A DNA stretch of 64,000 nt, taken from Veillonella nakazawae (GTDB lineage Bacteria > Bacillota > Negativicutes > Veillonellales > Veillonellaceae). The notes below the pieces were generated by a model that made no database searches, was not told where the DNA came from, and saw only the letters and a list, made by a program, of their open reading frames with translations. Below, one piece after another: positions 46,096 through 54,265 of the stretch. The position numbers were made by a program, and so were the translations under genes. Location of the stretch: the NCBI RefSeq assembly GCF_013393365.1, contig NZ_AP022321.1:333001-397000 (forward strand), in the 5' to 3' direction. Within the stretch, counting starts at the first letter, position 1, and every line of letters starts with the position of its first letter.

Positions 46096-46433
46096 GATGA
46101 CTCCTTTTTATAATCAGATTTCTCTATATATAGTAAATTATATAGAATAATGACGCAAGGATTTTCTATAGAATTTCTAGTTTATATAAATATTGTTTTA
46201 GTTTATCACTATAAAAGGGCGCATTATGGGGAATTTATTACTCGTTAATTATATTAAAGTATATATAGATAAAGAGATTATTAGCATTGAATTAATCTCT
46301 TCACCATTTACTCATAAAATGGCTGTTGATATAATGAATTTATAATAAAACACAATAATACTTTGTGTAAGATACAGATCATTTTAAGCAATTATATGTA
46401 GTAGGTAAGTTGTTATTGTGGGGGGAATTTACA
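46096..46433. other. 338-bp region between divergent dapL and the nuclease-like gene
   Basis: A+T-rich without an ORF. A 9-bp hairpin AAGAGATTA/TAATCTCTT (46272-46301) and a smaller one CCATTTACTCATAAAATGG follow each other. No lysine riboswitch could be recognised before dapL. Confidence 0.5.
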
Positions 46434-47501
46434 ATGTTCAATTGTAAAGAGATATACGAAATAATTTGTGAGAGTATTAATCGAAAAGATAAAATTAATG
46501 AGTTTAAAACTATTTTTGGTCAAAATAAGAATGATAAAAAACAAGGACAGCAAGGAGATAATAGTAGTGAAGTAAAACAATTTGCAGCAAATTTTTATAA
46601 GGCTTCTATTGTAAATTACAAAGGCTATGCAAATGGAGAGAAGCAAGAAGATAAGAATCGTTATAGTGAAATTATTTCAAGTGCGCTTTTATCAAAAAAT
46701 CTTTTACAATCTTGGAAAGAATTAGCTCCGGTACGACCAAATCACTTTGATACAGCTCATACTCCTTCTGAAAAAGTAGAGATGGAAAAGTTACAAGGAA
46801 CAAATAGAAAAGAGGAAATTTTAGCGAAGTTATTGTTTTATCAACGTGAAGTTGCTGGATTAGGCTATATCTTTGATTATCAAACACCATTAAAAGAGAC
46901 ACGAAATGATTCTTATGGGAAAATAGATTTATTAGGTTATAACACTGATGATAAATGTTATTCTGTCATTGAATTAAAATATCGTCCATCTGGCAGTGAG
47001 GAAACTTTACTACGATGCGTTTTAGAAGCTTATACATATTATAGGCTGCTAGATATAAAACAGATTAATTCTGCTGTTGGCCATGATGGTATACAGCAGC
47101 TAAAGAAATTACCTGGATATGAACATACGAATAAAGCAGAGTTAGTCGTTTTATTTGATGAAAAATCTTGTACCAAAGATGGCGGTGGATCAGAAACTAA
47201 TTTGATGCTTCGTATTGATCCAAATAAACCTAATAATCCTAGGTATCCATCCAAAACTGTTGTGTCACAACAGTTTAAAGAATGTAAAGAATTAATTGAT
47301 TCTAGTAAACGTAAGGGGTTACAAACTTTATGTGAAGAAATCTTGGCACAAGAGCCTCATTTAAAACAAATTCGATTTGTTGTATTGCGTGTTGATACAG
47401 ATAGTAAATCTTCTTATCCAACTAATATAAAAGGTTGGTCTAGAAAATTAGATCGATTATATCAAGCAGAGACATTACTAACTATTCCTAGTAAAGGTTA
47501 A
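46434..47501 (+). CDS. PD-(D/E)xK-like protein of unknown function
   Basis: 355 residues from the ATG at 46434 (GGGGGGAATTTACA as SD). Residues 127-182 fit a PD-(D/E)xK nuclease core: helix with Glu128 (KEEILAKLL), Asp165 (GKIDLLGY) and Glu180-x-Lys182 (SVIELKYRP). The first 100 residues and the C-terminal third are unrecognised. It ends 2 bp before the metallo-hydrolase gene, so the two are co-translated. A+T-rich relative to dapL. A role in nucleic-acid cleavage, perhaps defence, is inferred. Confidence 0.7.
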   Translation: MFNCKEIYEIICESINRKDKINEFKTIFGQNKNDKKQGQQGDNSSEVKQFAANFYKASIVNYKGYANGEKQEDKNRYSEIISSALLSKNLLQSWKELAPVRPNHFDTAHTPSEKVEMEKLQGTNRKEEILAKLLFYQREVAGLGYIFDYQTPLKETRNDSYGKIDLLGYNTDDKCYSVIELKYRPSGSEETLLRCVLEAYTYYRLLDIKQINSAVGHDGIQQLKKLPGYEHTNKAELVVLFDEKSCTKDGGGSETNLMLRIDPNKPNNPRYPSKTVVSQQFKECKELIDSSKRKGLQTLCEEILAQEPHLKQIRFVVLRVDTDSKSSYPTNIKGWSRKLDRLYQAETLLTIPSKG

Positions 47502-47503
47502 GT

Positions 47504-48679
47504 ATGAATATAATTATCCATCGTGGCACTCATCAGATTGGTGGCAGTGCCATAGAAATAAGTACAGCATCTACTCGTATTATATTGGACTTTGGTAACG
47601 AATTAAGTTTAGATGAAAAGTACATACCTATAAATTTAGATATAGACGGTGTTACAAAAGGGATGCCGGATTGTGACGGTATTGTGATTTCTCATTATCA
47701 TATAGATCACTTAGGACAACTAACCTCTGCATTACCAGAAATACCATTATATATGGGGAAACTGAGTAAGGAAGTGGCTATGATAGCAACTGAACATCAA
47801 GATAAAGATTTATATTTACGTTTGTTAGGTGCAAATACATTTCGTGGAGGCGAAGCCTTCACTATTGGAAATATACATATTAGACCTTTGGTTATCGACC
47901 ATAGTGCTGTGGATAGTTATATGTTTGTCATTGAAGCAGAAGGTAAACGTGTCTTATATACAGGTGATTTCCGGATGCATGGGTTGCGTAGTCATATAGT
48001 AGAGAAATTAGTTAAAACCTATATAGGTGAGGTTGATGTATTAATTACAGAGGGAACATTAGTATCTCGTGGTGTTAATGATGGTATATCTGAAGCTGCT
48101 GTGTTAGAGGATATTTATTCGTATATCCAAGATGGAAAATATGTTTTCGTTATATGTTCATCTACGAATATTGACCGTATTATGGGGATTTGGCAGAATA
48201 TGCCGACTGATAAAGTACTAATTTGTGATGCATATCAGAAAAGAATATTAGATACTGTGGTTAATAATGTATATTATGAAAGTTCTTTGTATCGTAGACA
48301 TGATAGTCCGCTAGTTCTTGATAAAGGCAAATATCCTAAATACTATATGGATAACGGCTTTGTATGTTTAGTAAGAGCAACAGAAAATCATATTTCTCAC
48401 ATAAAAGAGTTCCCTAAAGATGATGTACGTATAATATATTCTATGTGGACAGGATATATTGAAGAAAACCTAGCATTGAAAGCTTTGTTAGAGACTTACC
48501 CAACCTATATATGTCATGCCAGTGGTCATGTGTCTAAAGATGATTTGATTAAGTTTATAGAATTAGTTAATCCTGACGTTATTATTCCGGTTCACACTGA
48601 TAATCCTGAGAGATTAGAGGCATTAGTACCTAATAGAAATGTGTATATCGTTAATGATAATGAGCCATTTATCATATAA
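47504..48679 (+). CDS. Metallo-beta-lactamase fold hydrolase, RNase J/beta-CASP-like
   Basis: 391 residues. The zinc motif HYHIDH gives His64, His66, Asp68, His69; later VIDHSAVDSY and LYTGDFRMHG supply the remaining ligands, and the C-terminal CHASGHVSKDD and IPVHTDNPE resemble beta-CASP motifs of RNase J. It is shorter than RNase J (about 550) and lacks its C-terminal domain. Likely a nuclease acting with the protein upstream. Start ATG at 47504 has AAAGGTTAAGT as SD. Confidence 0.8.
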   Translation: MNIIIHRGTHQIGGSAIEISTASTRIILDFGNELSLDEKYIPINLDIDGVTKGMPDCDGIVISHYHIDHLGQLTSALPEIPLYMGKLSKEVAMIATEHQDKDLYLRLLGANTFRGGEAFTIGNIHIRPLVIDHSAVDSYMFVIEAEGKRVLYTGDFRMHGLRSHIVEKLVKTYIGEVDVLITEGTLVSRGVNDGISEAAVLEDIYSYIQDGKYVFVICSSTNIDRIMGIWQNMPTDKVLICDAYQKRILDTVVNNVYYESSLYRRHDSPLVLDKGKYPKYYMDNGFVCLVRATENHISHIKEFPKDDVRIIYSMWTGYIEENLALKALLETYPTYICHASGHVSKDDLIKFIELVNPDVIIPVHTDNPERLEALVPNRNVYIVNDNEPFII

Positions 48680-48706
48680 ATTTTCGAAGAAATTTTGTTG
48701 ATGTTG

Positions 48707-48866
48707 TATAATAAAGAAAAAGGAGAGCCATCAACATGTGGTAGCGTTAGGCTCATCTTATAAACAGTTTTAAGAGGATTGCCTAGCGTGCGAGTATTTT
48801 TATACTTTATTGCGTTAGGCTTTTATCTTTACTCTATTTTGGGCGTAGTATTTTACTACGCTTTTT
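48707..48866 (+). promoter_or_regulatory. Structured leader or small RNA with a two-codon ORF and alternative hairpins
   Basis: TATAAT at 48707-48712 is followed by AAGGAGAG and ATG-TGG-TAG (48736-48744), a Met-Trp-stop ORF. CGTTAGGC occurs twice (48745-48752 and 48813-48820), and both can pair with the single GCCTAGCG at 48781-48788; the second pairing is followed by TTTTATCTTT. A second terminator GCGTAGTA-TTT-TACTACGC with TTTTTT ends at 48866. A TGATATAAT at 48909-48917 could be a separate promoter for the next gene. Confidence 0.5.
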
Positions 48867-48966
48867 TGTTGAAAAAATATCAAAACCATATAGCATTAAC
48901 ATTGTTTTTGATATAATTTAAATACATACATTTTATAGTGCGATTTTACATGAAAGTGGTGTCTTT

Positions 48967-50151
48967 ATGCTGACGATTAGCAATAAAGGATGGCTTTTTA
49001 CTTCTATATTAAGTGCATTGATGGCGTTTACGTCATTGTCGACGGATATTTATTTACCTGCCATGCCTGAGATGGGGCGAGATCTTAATGGTGATGCGGA
49101 GCTAACGTTGACTGGTTTCTTAATAGGTTTTGCGCTAGCCCAACTTTTCTGGGGCGCCGTTAGCGATAAAATTGGACGTAAGAAGCCGCTTATTATGGGG
49201 GTAGTTTTATTTATCATTGGTTCTGTGGGGTGTGCATTGAGTTCATCCATGATGGAGTTGCTGGCTTGGCGCGTGTTCCAAGCATTTGGTGCTTGCGTAG
49301 GACCTATGTTATCACGGGCTATGATTCGTGACTTATATGGTCGGACTGAAGCTGCTAAAATGTTATCTACCTTAGCTATTGTTATGGCCATAGCGCCTAT
49401 TGCAGGGCCGATGCTAGCAGGGCATCTACTTGTGTGGTATACTTGGCATTCAATCTTTTGGTTATTAGTTGCTATCGGCATTTTAATGCTCATTGCCGTA
49501 TTAGTCATTCCTGAAACACATCCTGTAGAGAAGCGTAGTAAAAAGTCTATAGGTCATACCTATAATAATTATTGGATTTTACTACGTAATAAAGGCTTTA
49601 TGAAATATACACTATGTGTTAGCTCTTTTTATATTGCTATCTATGCGTTCCTAACGGGTTCTCCTTATGTATATATTGATGTTTATGGAGTTCCAAAGGA
49701 ATACTTTGGCTATCTCTTTTCTGTCAATATTATTGGCGTAATGTTACTAAGTGCTATTAATCGTCGTATTGTAAGTGCTATACGCCTCGATAGATTATTG
49801 CGATATGCTACATTATTTGCTGCTATTTGTGTATCTGTTGTAATGGGGTTGATAATCATAGGCTATCATTCCCTGTGGTTAATCGTTATTGGCTGTTTTT
49901 TATTCTTCTCCATGAATGGTATCATTGCAGCTGTAACAAATGCCTTAGCATTAGATAGAGCTGGCAGAATGGCTGGCTCTGGGGCGGCACTCCTAGGTGC
50001 CATGCAATATGGTAGTGGCATTGTATCATCGTTGATCCTTACCTTCTTACCAAATGATTCGGCAGACCCTATGATGGGGGTAATAACTTTGTTTGTTATT
50101 ATTTGTGCCATTATCGCTTTTCCTGAAGATGAAAAATATAATCGCATATAA
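48967..50151 (+). CDS. Bcr/CflA-family drug efflux MFS transporter
   Basis: 394 residues, twelve hydrophobic segments. STDIYLPAMPEM in the first segment, DKIGRKKPLI in loop 2-3, and CVGPMLSRAMIRDLYGR in segments 4-5 are typical of Bcr/CflA multidrug exporters. ATG after AAAGTGGTGTCTTT. A two-terminator leader region precedes it. Confidence 0.9.
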   Translation: MLTISNKGWLFTSILSALMAFTSLSTDIYLPAMPEMGRDLNGDAELTLTGFLIGFALAQLFWGAVSDKIGRKKPLIMGVVLFIIGSVGCALSSSMMELLAWRVFQAFGACVGPMLSRAMIRDLYGRTEAAKMLSTLAIVMAIAPIAGPMLAGHLLVWYTWHSIFWLLVAIGILMLIAVLVIPETHPVEKRSKKSIGHTYNNYWILLRNKGFMKYTLCVSSFYIAIYAFLTGSPYVYIDVYGVPKEYFGYLFSVNIIGVMLLSAINRRIVSAIRLDRLLRYATLFAAICVSVVMGLIIIGYHSLWLIVIGCFLFFSMNGIIAAVTNALALDRAGRMAGSGAALLGAMQYGSGIVSSLILTFLPNDSADPMMGVITLFVIICAIIAFPEDEKYNRI

Positions 50152-50157
50152 TATTGG

Positions 50158-50201
50158 TGAAAGCAAGGGCTTAAATTTGTGCTCTTGCTTTCATTCTTTT
50201 T
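50158..50201 (+). terminator. Terminator after the efflux gene
   Basis: TGAAAGCAAGGGC pairs with GCTCTTGCTTTCA (one mismatch), then TTCTTTTTTT. Confidence 0.8.
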
Positions 50202-50227
50202 TTAGGTTATAATAGTAAGGCTTATTG

Positions 50228-50285
50228 ATGGTAAGCACTTCCTACCCCTATGTGTCGATAGGGGCATTAGTCCGAAAGAGGAGGT
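50228..50285 (+). promoter_or_regulatory. Candidate S6:S18-binding leader of rpsF
   Basis: A hairpin CCCCTAT...ATAGGGG (about 50245-50264) followed by AGTCCGAAAG with a CCG, lying directly before the rpsF SD. This resembles the reported rpsF leader that binds the S6:S18 complex for feedback control; assignment is by resemblance only. Confidence 0.45.
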
Positions 50286-50293
50286 GATTTTGT

Positions 50294-50578
50294 ATGAACA
50301 AATACGAAGTCATGTTTATTGTGAAACCAGCTGAAGAGGAAGCAACTAATGCTGTTATTGAAAAAGTAGAAGCTTTAATTGCTCGTGTAGGCGGCACAGT
50401 AGAAAAGGTAGATCGTTGGGGCAAGCGTCGTCTTGCTTACGCTGTGAAGAAATTCACTGACGGTTTCTATGTATTGATAAACTTTGAAGCAGCACCTGCT
50501 GAAATCAAAGAAATCGATCGTGTATTGAAAATCAACGATGAAGTCCTAAGACATCTAATTGTAAAACACGAAGCATAA
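50294..50578 (+). CDS. rpsF: 30S ribosomal protein S6
   Basis: 94 residues: YEVMFIVKPAEEEA, VEKVDRWGKRRLAYAVKK, GFYVLINFEAAP, LKINDEVLRHLIVK. Full-length S6. ATG after AGGAGGTGATTTTGT. First gene of the conserved rpsF-ssb-rpsR operon. Confidence 0.98.
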   Translation: MNKYEVMFIVKPAEEEATNAVIEKVEALIARVGGTVEKVDRWGKRRLAYAVKKFTDGFYVLINFEAAPAEIKEIDRVLKINDEVLRHLIVKHEA

Positions 50579-50597
50579 TTAAAGCCTGGAGGAAAAC

Positions 50598-50996
50598 ATG
50601 AACTCTGTACAAATTCTAGGTAATTTAGCTCGTGATCCTGAAGTACGCTATACCAAAACTGGTCGTGCGGTAGCAACTTTCACAGTAGCTGCAACTAACA
50701 CCTATATTGATTCCACAACAAATGAGACGAAAGAACAAACTGCTTTCATCAACTGCGTTGCATGGGGTAAACTTGGTGAAGCGGCAGGCAATCTTCGTAA
50801 AGGCAGTCGTTGCTTTGTAGAAGGTCGTTTGCAAACTCGTTCTTACGAGACTCAGGACGGTCAAAAACGGTACGTTACTGAAGTAGTAGCGAACTTTGTG
50901 GGCCAATCCCTTGATATGAATACTAATTCTTTCGAAGGTGGGTCCAATTTTGATAGTTTCAGTACAGGCGGCGATGACGAAAACATCCCGTTCTAG
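50598..50996 (+). CDS. ssb: Single-stranded DNA-binding protein
   Basis: 132 residues: OB-fold N-terminus (MNSVQILGNLARDPEVRYT, FINCVAWGKLGEA, GRLQTRSYETQDGQKRY) and the acidic C-terminal tip DDENIPF that recruits partner proteins. The linker is short. Lies between rpsF and rpsR. Confidence 0.98.
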   Translation: MNSVQILGNLARDPEVRYTKTGRAVATFTVAATNTYIDSTTNETKEQTAFINCVAWGKLGEAAGNLRKGSRCFVEGRLQTRSYETQDGQKRYVTEVVANFVGQSLDMNTNSFEGGSNFDSFSTGGDDENIPF

Positions 50997-51035
50997 TGTC
51001 AGGGACTCCTACTAATTCGAAAAGGAGGATTCGCA

Positions 51036-51266
51036 ATGAGAAGAGATAGAGGCAGAAAGCCAAGAAGAAAAGTATGCGTTTTCTGTGCAGACCATATCGA
51101 TCAAATCGACTATAAAGATGTTGCTAAACTTCGTCGTTTCACGACTGAACGCGGCAAAATCTTACCTCGTCGTATTTCCGGTACTTGCGCAAAACATCAA
51201 CGCAAATTGACTACAGCTATCAAACGTGCACGTGCAATCGCTTTATTGCCATTCACTGCTGAATAA
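51036..51266 (+). CDS. rpsR: 30S ribosomal protein S18
   Basis: 76 residues: [59 protein letters not shown]. The cysteines (CVFC and C49) are the zinc-binding type. ATG after AAGGAGGATTCGCA. Confidence 0.98.
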   Translation: MRRDRGRKPRRKVCVFCADHIDQIDYKDVAKLRRFTTERGKILPRRISGTCAKHQRKLTTAIKRARAIALLPFTAE

Positions 51267-51276
51267 TTGATGAATC

Positions 51277-51317
51277 AAGGCGGTACAACCATTTGGTTGT
51301 ACCGCCTTTTTGCGTTC
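51277..51317 (+). terminator. Terminator of the rpsF-ssb-rpsR operon
   Basis: AAGGCGGTACAACCA-TT-TGGTTGTACCGCCTT then TTTGCG; a strong stem. Confidence 0.9.
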
Positions 51318-51685
51318 TTTTGGGCAATATTGTCTTATAGTGAATTTAAACCCTAAAGGGCCATGAGTGCTGTAAAGCGTTCAAATATAGTCTATAGCAC
51401 TGATTATCCTTGTTTACTATGCACTGAGCGTATAGCGGGATATTAGCTTCATTAAACCTAAAAAAAATAGCATATTCATCGTATACAATAAATATTCAAT
51501 AAAATAGATATGGAGAGAATATCTTAAAATTTTATAATAATGCCTTTAAAAACAGTATTCACATGACTAATCTATATAAATAAATTAATCAAACTTATGC
51601 ATATCATCATTTAAACTTATGGATTTTATACTATAATGTGAGTATATGCTTAGTACTGTAAAGTTCAGTGAAAGGTGGTAAGTAC
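51318..51685. other. Non-coding region before the Tat-exported binding protein
   Basis: About 370 bp, A+T-rich. A weak dyad AGTGCTGTA...TATAGCACT (about 51367-51403) and a TATAAT at 51632-51637 that may be the -10 box of the following operon. Nothing else seen. Confidence 0.5.
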
Positions 51686-52549
51686 ATGGGATTTTTGAAA
51701 AAGGATATATCCCGTCGCCAGTTTATTGGTGGTGCTTTAGCTTTAGCAGCCGCATCAGCGGTGCCGTCGTTTATACGCGGCGCTTACAAGCCAACACAGT
51801 CTGATTCATTACAAGTGTGGACTTGTGGCGGTTTATCGGAAGCGTTCCTTGATTTAAACCAAGTTTATACAATGCACACAGGGCACAATATTCAGTATAC
51901 TGGTGCCTTTGCAGGATCTATTGGTAAATCCTTGTTGGCTGAGAAGAGTCGCACAGAAATCTTTGGAGCTCGCGGTTTAGATTTAGCGAAAAATATGCGC
52001 AAAAAAGGCGTAAGTATGGCTTTTGAACCATTATGTTTTACGGATTACGTTATCGTTACACCTAAGGGGAATCCCGCAGGGATTCGGGACTTGAAGGATA
52101 TGGCCGAGCCTGGTGTACGCGTTATGTTGCCCCTGGGCGCATCTCCCCCTGGTAGTGCGTCTGTAAAAGGAATCATGAAATTATCTGGTTTAACCGATGG
52201 TATCATGAAAAACTTAATGGCTGAAAATGCTTGCGTAATTTCCATGATGTGTGATCTCGTAGAAGGTAAAGCCGATGTATCTATCATTGAAAAACGCCTT
52301 ACCACACATGATCGGTTTAAGGATCGTATAGAGTACTTCTCCATACCTGCACAATTTGTGCCACCTGCACCGCTCACTTTCACTATTAACACGATGAAAT
52401 ATGTACAAGATCGTGCGTTGGCTGCCGATTATATTGAATTTACACGGTCACAAGAAGGACAACAAATCTTAGAAAATCACGGGTTCACATCCGTTTATAG
52501 TGCGAGAGGTCTCGATTTGATAGAAAGGTTTGGTGTAAAAGATGTGTAA
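51686..52549 (+). CDS. Tat-exported ModA-like substrate-binding protein
   Basis: 287 residues from the ATG at 51686 (AAAGGTGGTAAGTAC as SD). A twin-arginine signal ISRRQFIGGALALAAAS is followed by a type II periplasmic-binding fold similar to ModA/WtpA: VWTCGGLSEAFLDLN, FTDYVIVTPKGNPAGI, LPLGASPPGSASVKG, GQQILENHGF. The usual ModA ASLxxA motif is altered (CGGLSEA), so the ligand may not be molybdate. No permease is adjacent; the next genes are a NapH-like ferredoxin and a NifB-like enzyme, with an 8-bp overlap. Confidence 0.75.
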   Translation: MGFLKKDISRRQFIGGALALAAASAVPSFIRGAYKPTQSDSLQVWTCGGLSEAFLDLNQVYTMHTGHNIQYTGAFAGSIGKSLLAEKSRTEIFGARGLDLAKNMRKKGVSMAFEPLCFTDYVIVTPKGNPAGIRDLKDMAEPGVRVMLPLGASPPGSASVKGIMKLSGLTDGIMKNLMAENACVISMMCDLVEGKADVSIIEKRLTTHDRFKDRIEYFSIPAQFVPPAPLTFTINTMKYVQDRALAADYIEFTRSQEGQQILENHGFTSVYSARGLDLIERFGVKDV

Positions 52550-53348
52550 TCACTGTCCATCATCTACAACCTGTGGAACTCAAGTTAGTTCTGGTGTATC
52601 TGGGAAACAAGCCCCTAAAAATTTAACGCTTTGGCGTCGGATTGTACAGTTTATCTTCCTCTTTATTATGGGGAAATGGGTGTACTATGGCATATTCCGA
52701 TGCCCTTATATTGTTCCATTCGTAAACTGTGAAAGCTGTTCCATAATTACCTGCTGGGGCCGCATCACGACGTACTTTTATGCGTGGTGGATTATCTTGC
52801 CGATTATGGTCGTCTTCTTTGGACGTGCTTTCTGTAGCTGGTTCTGTCCAAGTGGGTGGGTTAACCAAATGCTGGGAAAAATATCTATGGGACCACTAAG
52901 AAATCGTAAAAACTATATGCGTTTCCTTCAACTCGGCATGGTAGCAACTATAATTTTAGGGCTTGTGGTATATTTTAAATTTGGTAATCCCCGCATTATG
53001 ATCCCCATTCGGACGAGCGATGAATATTTTAATGCTGTTATTTTATCTATGCAGTTCTCCGAATGGTATTGGGCGGCTCGTACTATAACGGTCGTATCTA
53101 TTATTGCTGGTTCCCTTATTATCGCCAATGCTTGGTGCCGCTTTGTATGTCCTTTTGGGGGCGTAATGGAGTTGCTTCGCAAAATTTCTATTTTTAGAAT
53201 TTTTAAAACAAATGATTGCGATAACTGTGATGCGTGCTTGCGCGTATGTGAAATGGGAACACGACCAAATGAAATGAATTGTACCAACTGTGGTGATTGC
53301 TTACATGTTTGCCATAAAGATGCTATTAGATTTGGTCGGAAAGGTTAA
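52542..53348 (+). CDS. NapH-like membrane ferredoxin
   Basis: 268 residues. About four hydrophobic segments, with cytoplasmic cysteine motifs CSWFCPSGW and CRFVCPFGG as in NapH/NosR-type proteins, and a C-terminal pair of 4Fe-4S clusters (CDNCDACLRVCEMG and CTNCGDCLHVCHKDA). It likely moves electrons across or along the membrane to a periplasmic or radical SAM partner. ATG overlaps the upstream gene. Confidence 0.85.
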   Translation: MCNHCPSSTTCGTQVSSGVSGKQAPKNLTLWRRIVQFIFLFIMGKWVYYGIFRCPYIVPFVNCESCSIITCWGRITTYFYAWWIILPIMVVFFGRAFCSWFCPSGWVNQMLGKISMGPLRNRKNYMRFLQLGMVATIILGLVVYFKFGNPRIMIPIRTSDEYFNAVILSMQFSEWYWAARTITVVSIIAGSLIIANAWCRFVCPFGGVMELLRKISIFRIFKTNDCDNCDACLRVCEMGTRPNEMNCTNCGDCLHVCHKDAIRFGRKG

Positions 53349-53350
53349 TT

Positions 53351-54181
53351 ATGAAAGAAATTCAAGGACAAAGTTTCCTACAAAATCATCCTTGTTACAA
53401 CAAGGCCGCTTCTGCTAATTGGGGTCGTTTACATTTACCAGTAGCGCCAAATTGTAATATTCAATGTAATTATTGTAATCGTAAGTACGACTGTGCGAAT
53501 GAAAATAGACCGGGCGTGACGCAGCATGTCTATACGCCACAAGAGGCAGCTGCCTTTGTGCGCAAGGTGTTTGATGCTCGTCAGGATATCTCTGTAGTAG
53601 GTATTGCAGGTCCTGGGGATCCTATGTGTGATGCAGACAAGACACTTGAAACCTTCCGCCTCGTGAAAAAGGATTTTCCTCATGTCATGCTTTGTTTATC
53701 TAGTAATGGTTTGGCAGTGCCTGATTATGTTAATGACATTGCTGACTTAGGAATTACGCATGTAACGATTACGGCTAATGCTATTGATCCTGAGATTGCA
53801 AAACATGTATATTCCATGGTTCGCTATGAGGGTAATATCTACAAGGGAATCGATGGGGCCCGTATTTTATTAGAACGTCAGGCTGAAAGTATCCGGAAGT
53901 TAAAGGAAAAGAACATCATTGTTAAGATTAACACCGTAGTAGTGCCTGATGTAAATATGGACCATGTACCAGCTATCGCTAAACAAGCGGAAGCATGGGG
54001 TGTCGATTTGATGAACTGTATTGCTATGATTCCGGTTCATGATACGGCCTTTGAAAATCATAGGGGCCCGACTTCAGAAGAAATCAATAACATGCGTCAA
54101 TTTATTGGTCACTATGTGCCGCAAATGACACACTGCAAACGCTGCAGAGCTGATGCTATCGGTCGTTTGTGTGAAGCGTAG
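53351..54181 (+). CDS. NifB-like radical SAM protein
   Basis: 276 residues. The radical SAM motif CNIQCNYC (Cys35, Cys39, Cys42) sits in a segment almost identical in style to NifB (HLPVAPNCNIQCNYCNRKYD and NENRPGVTQ), followed by IAGPGDPM and CLSSNGL. The C-terminal NifX-like domain of many NifB proteins is absent; a final CKRCRADAIGRLCE motif may bind an additional cluster. No nif structural genes are in view. Starts 2 bp after the ferredoxin gene. Confidence 0.88.
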   Translation: MKEIQGQSFLQNHPCYNKAASANWGRLHLPVAPNCNIQCNYCNRKYDCANENRPGVTQHVYTPQEAAAFVRKVFDARQDISVVGIAGPGDPMCDADKTLETFRLVKKDFPHVMLCLSSNGLAVPDYVNDIADLGITHVTITANAIDPEIAKHVYSMVRYEGNIYKGIDGARILLERQAESIRKLKEKNIIVKINTVVVPDVNMDHVPAIAKQAEAWGVDLMNCIAMIPVHDTAFENHRGPTSEEINNMRQFIGHYVPQMTHCKRCRADAIGRLCEA

Positions 54182-54188
54182 AAGTATA

Positions 54189-54218
54189 AAAGGCTATATA
54201 CCGAAGTATATAGCCTTA
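54189..54218 (+). terminator. Terminator after the NifB-like gene
   Basis: AAGGCTATATA-CCGAAG-TATATAGCCTT followed by AATGG; stem strong, T-run weak. Confidence 0.65.
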
Positions 54219-54225
54219 ATGGTTA

Positions 54226-54265
54226 AGTATTATTTAGTATTATTTAGTATTATTTAGTATTTTTA
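54226..54265. repeat. Decanucleotide tandem repeat overlapping a stop codon
   Basis: AGTATTATTT is repeated three times (54226-54255) plus a partial copy. The stop and last codons of the minus-strand aminotransferase gene lie inside it. Confidence 0.85.

Noticed and set aside
46096..46433. Lysine riboswitch before dapL
   Set aside because: No conserved lysine-aptamer segments could be found on the minus strand.
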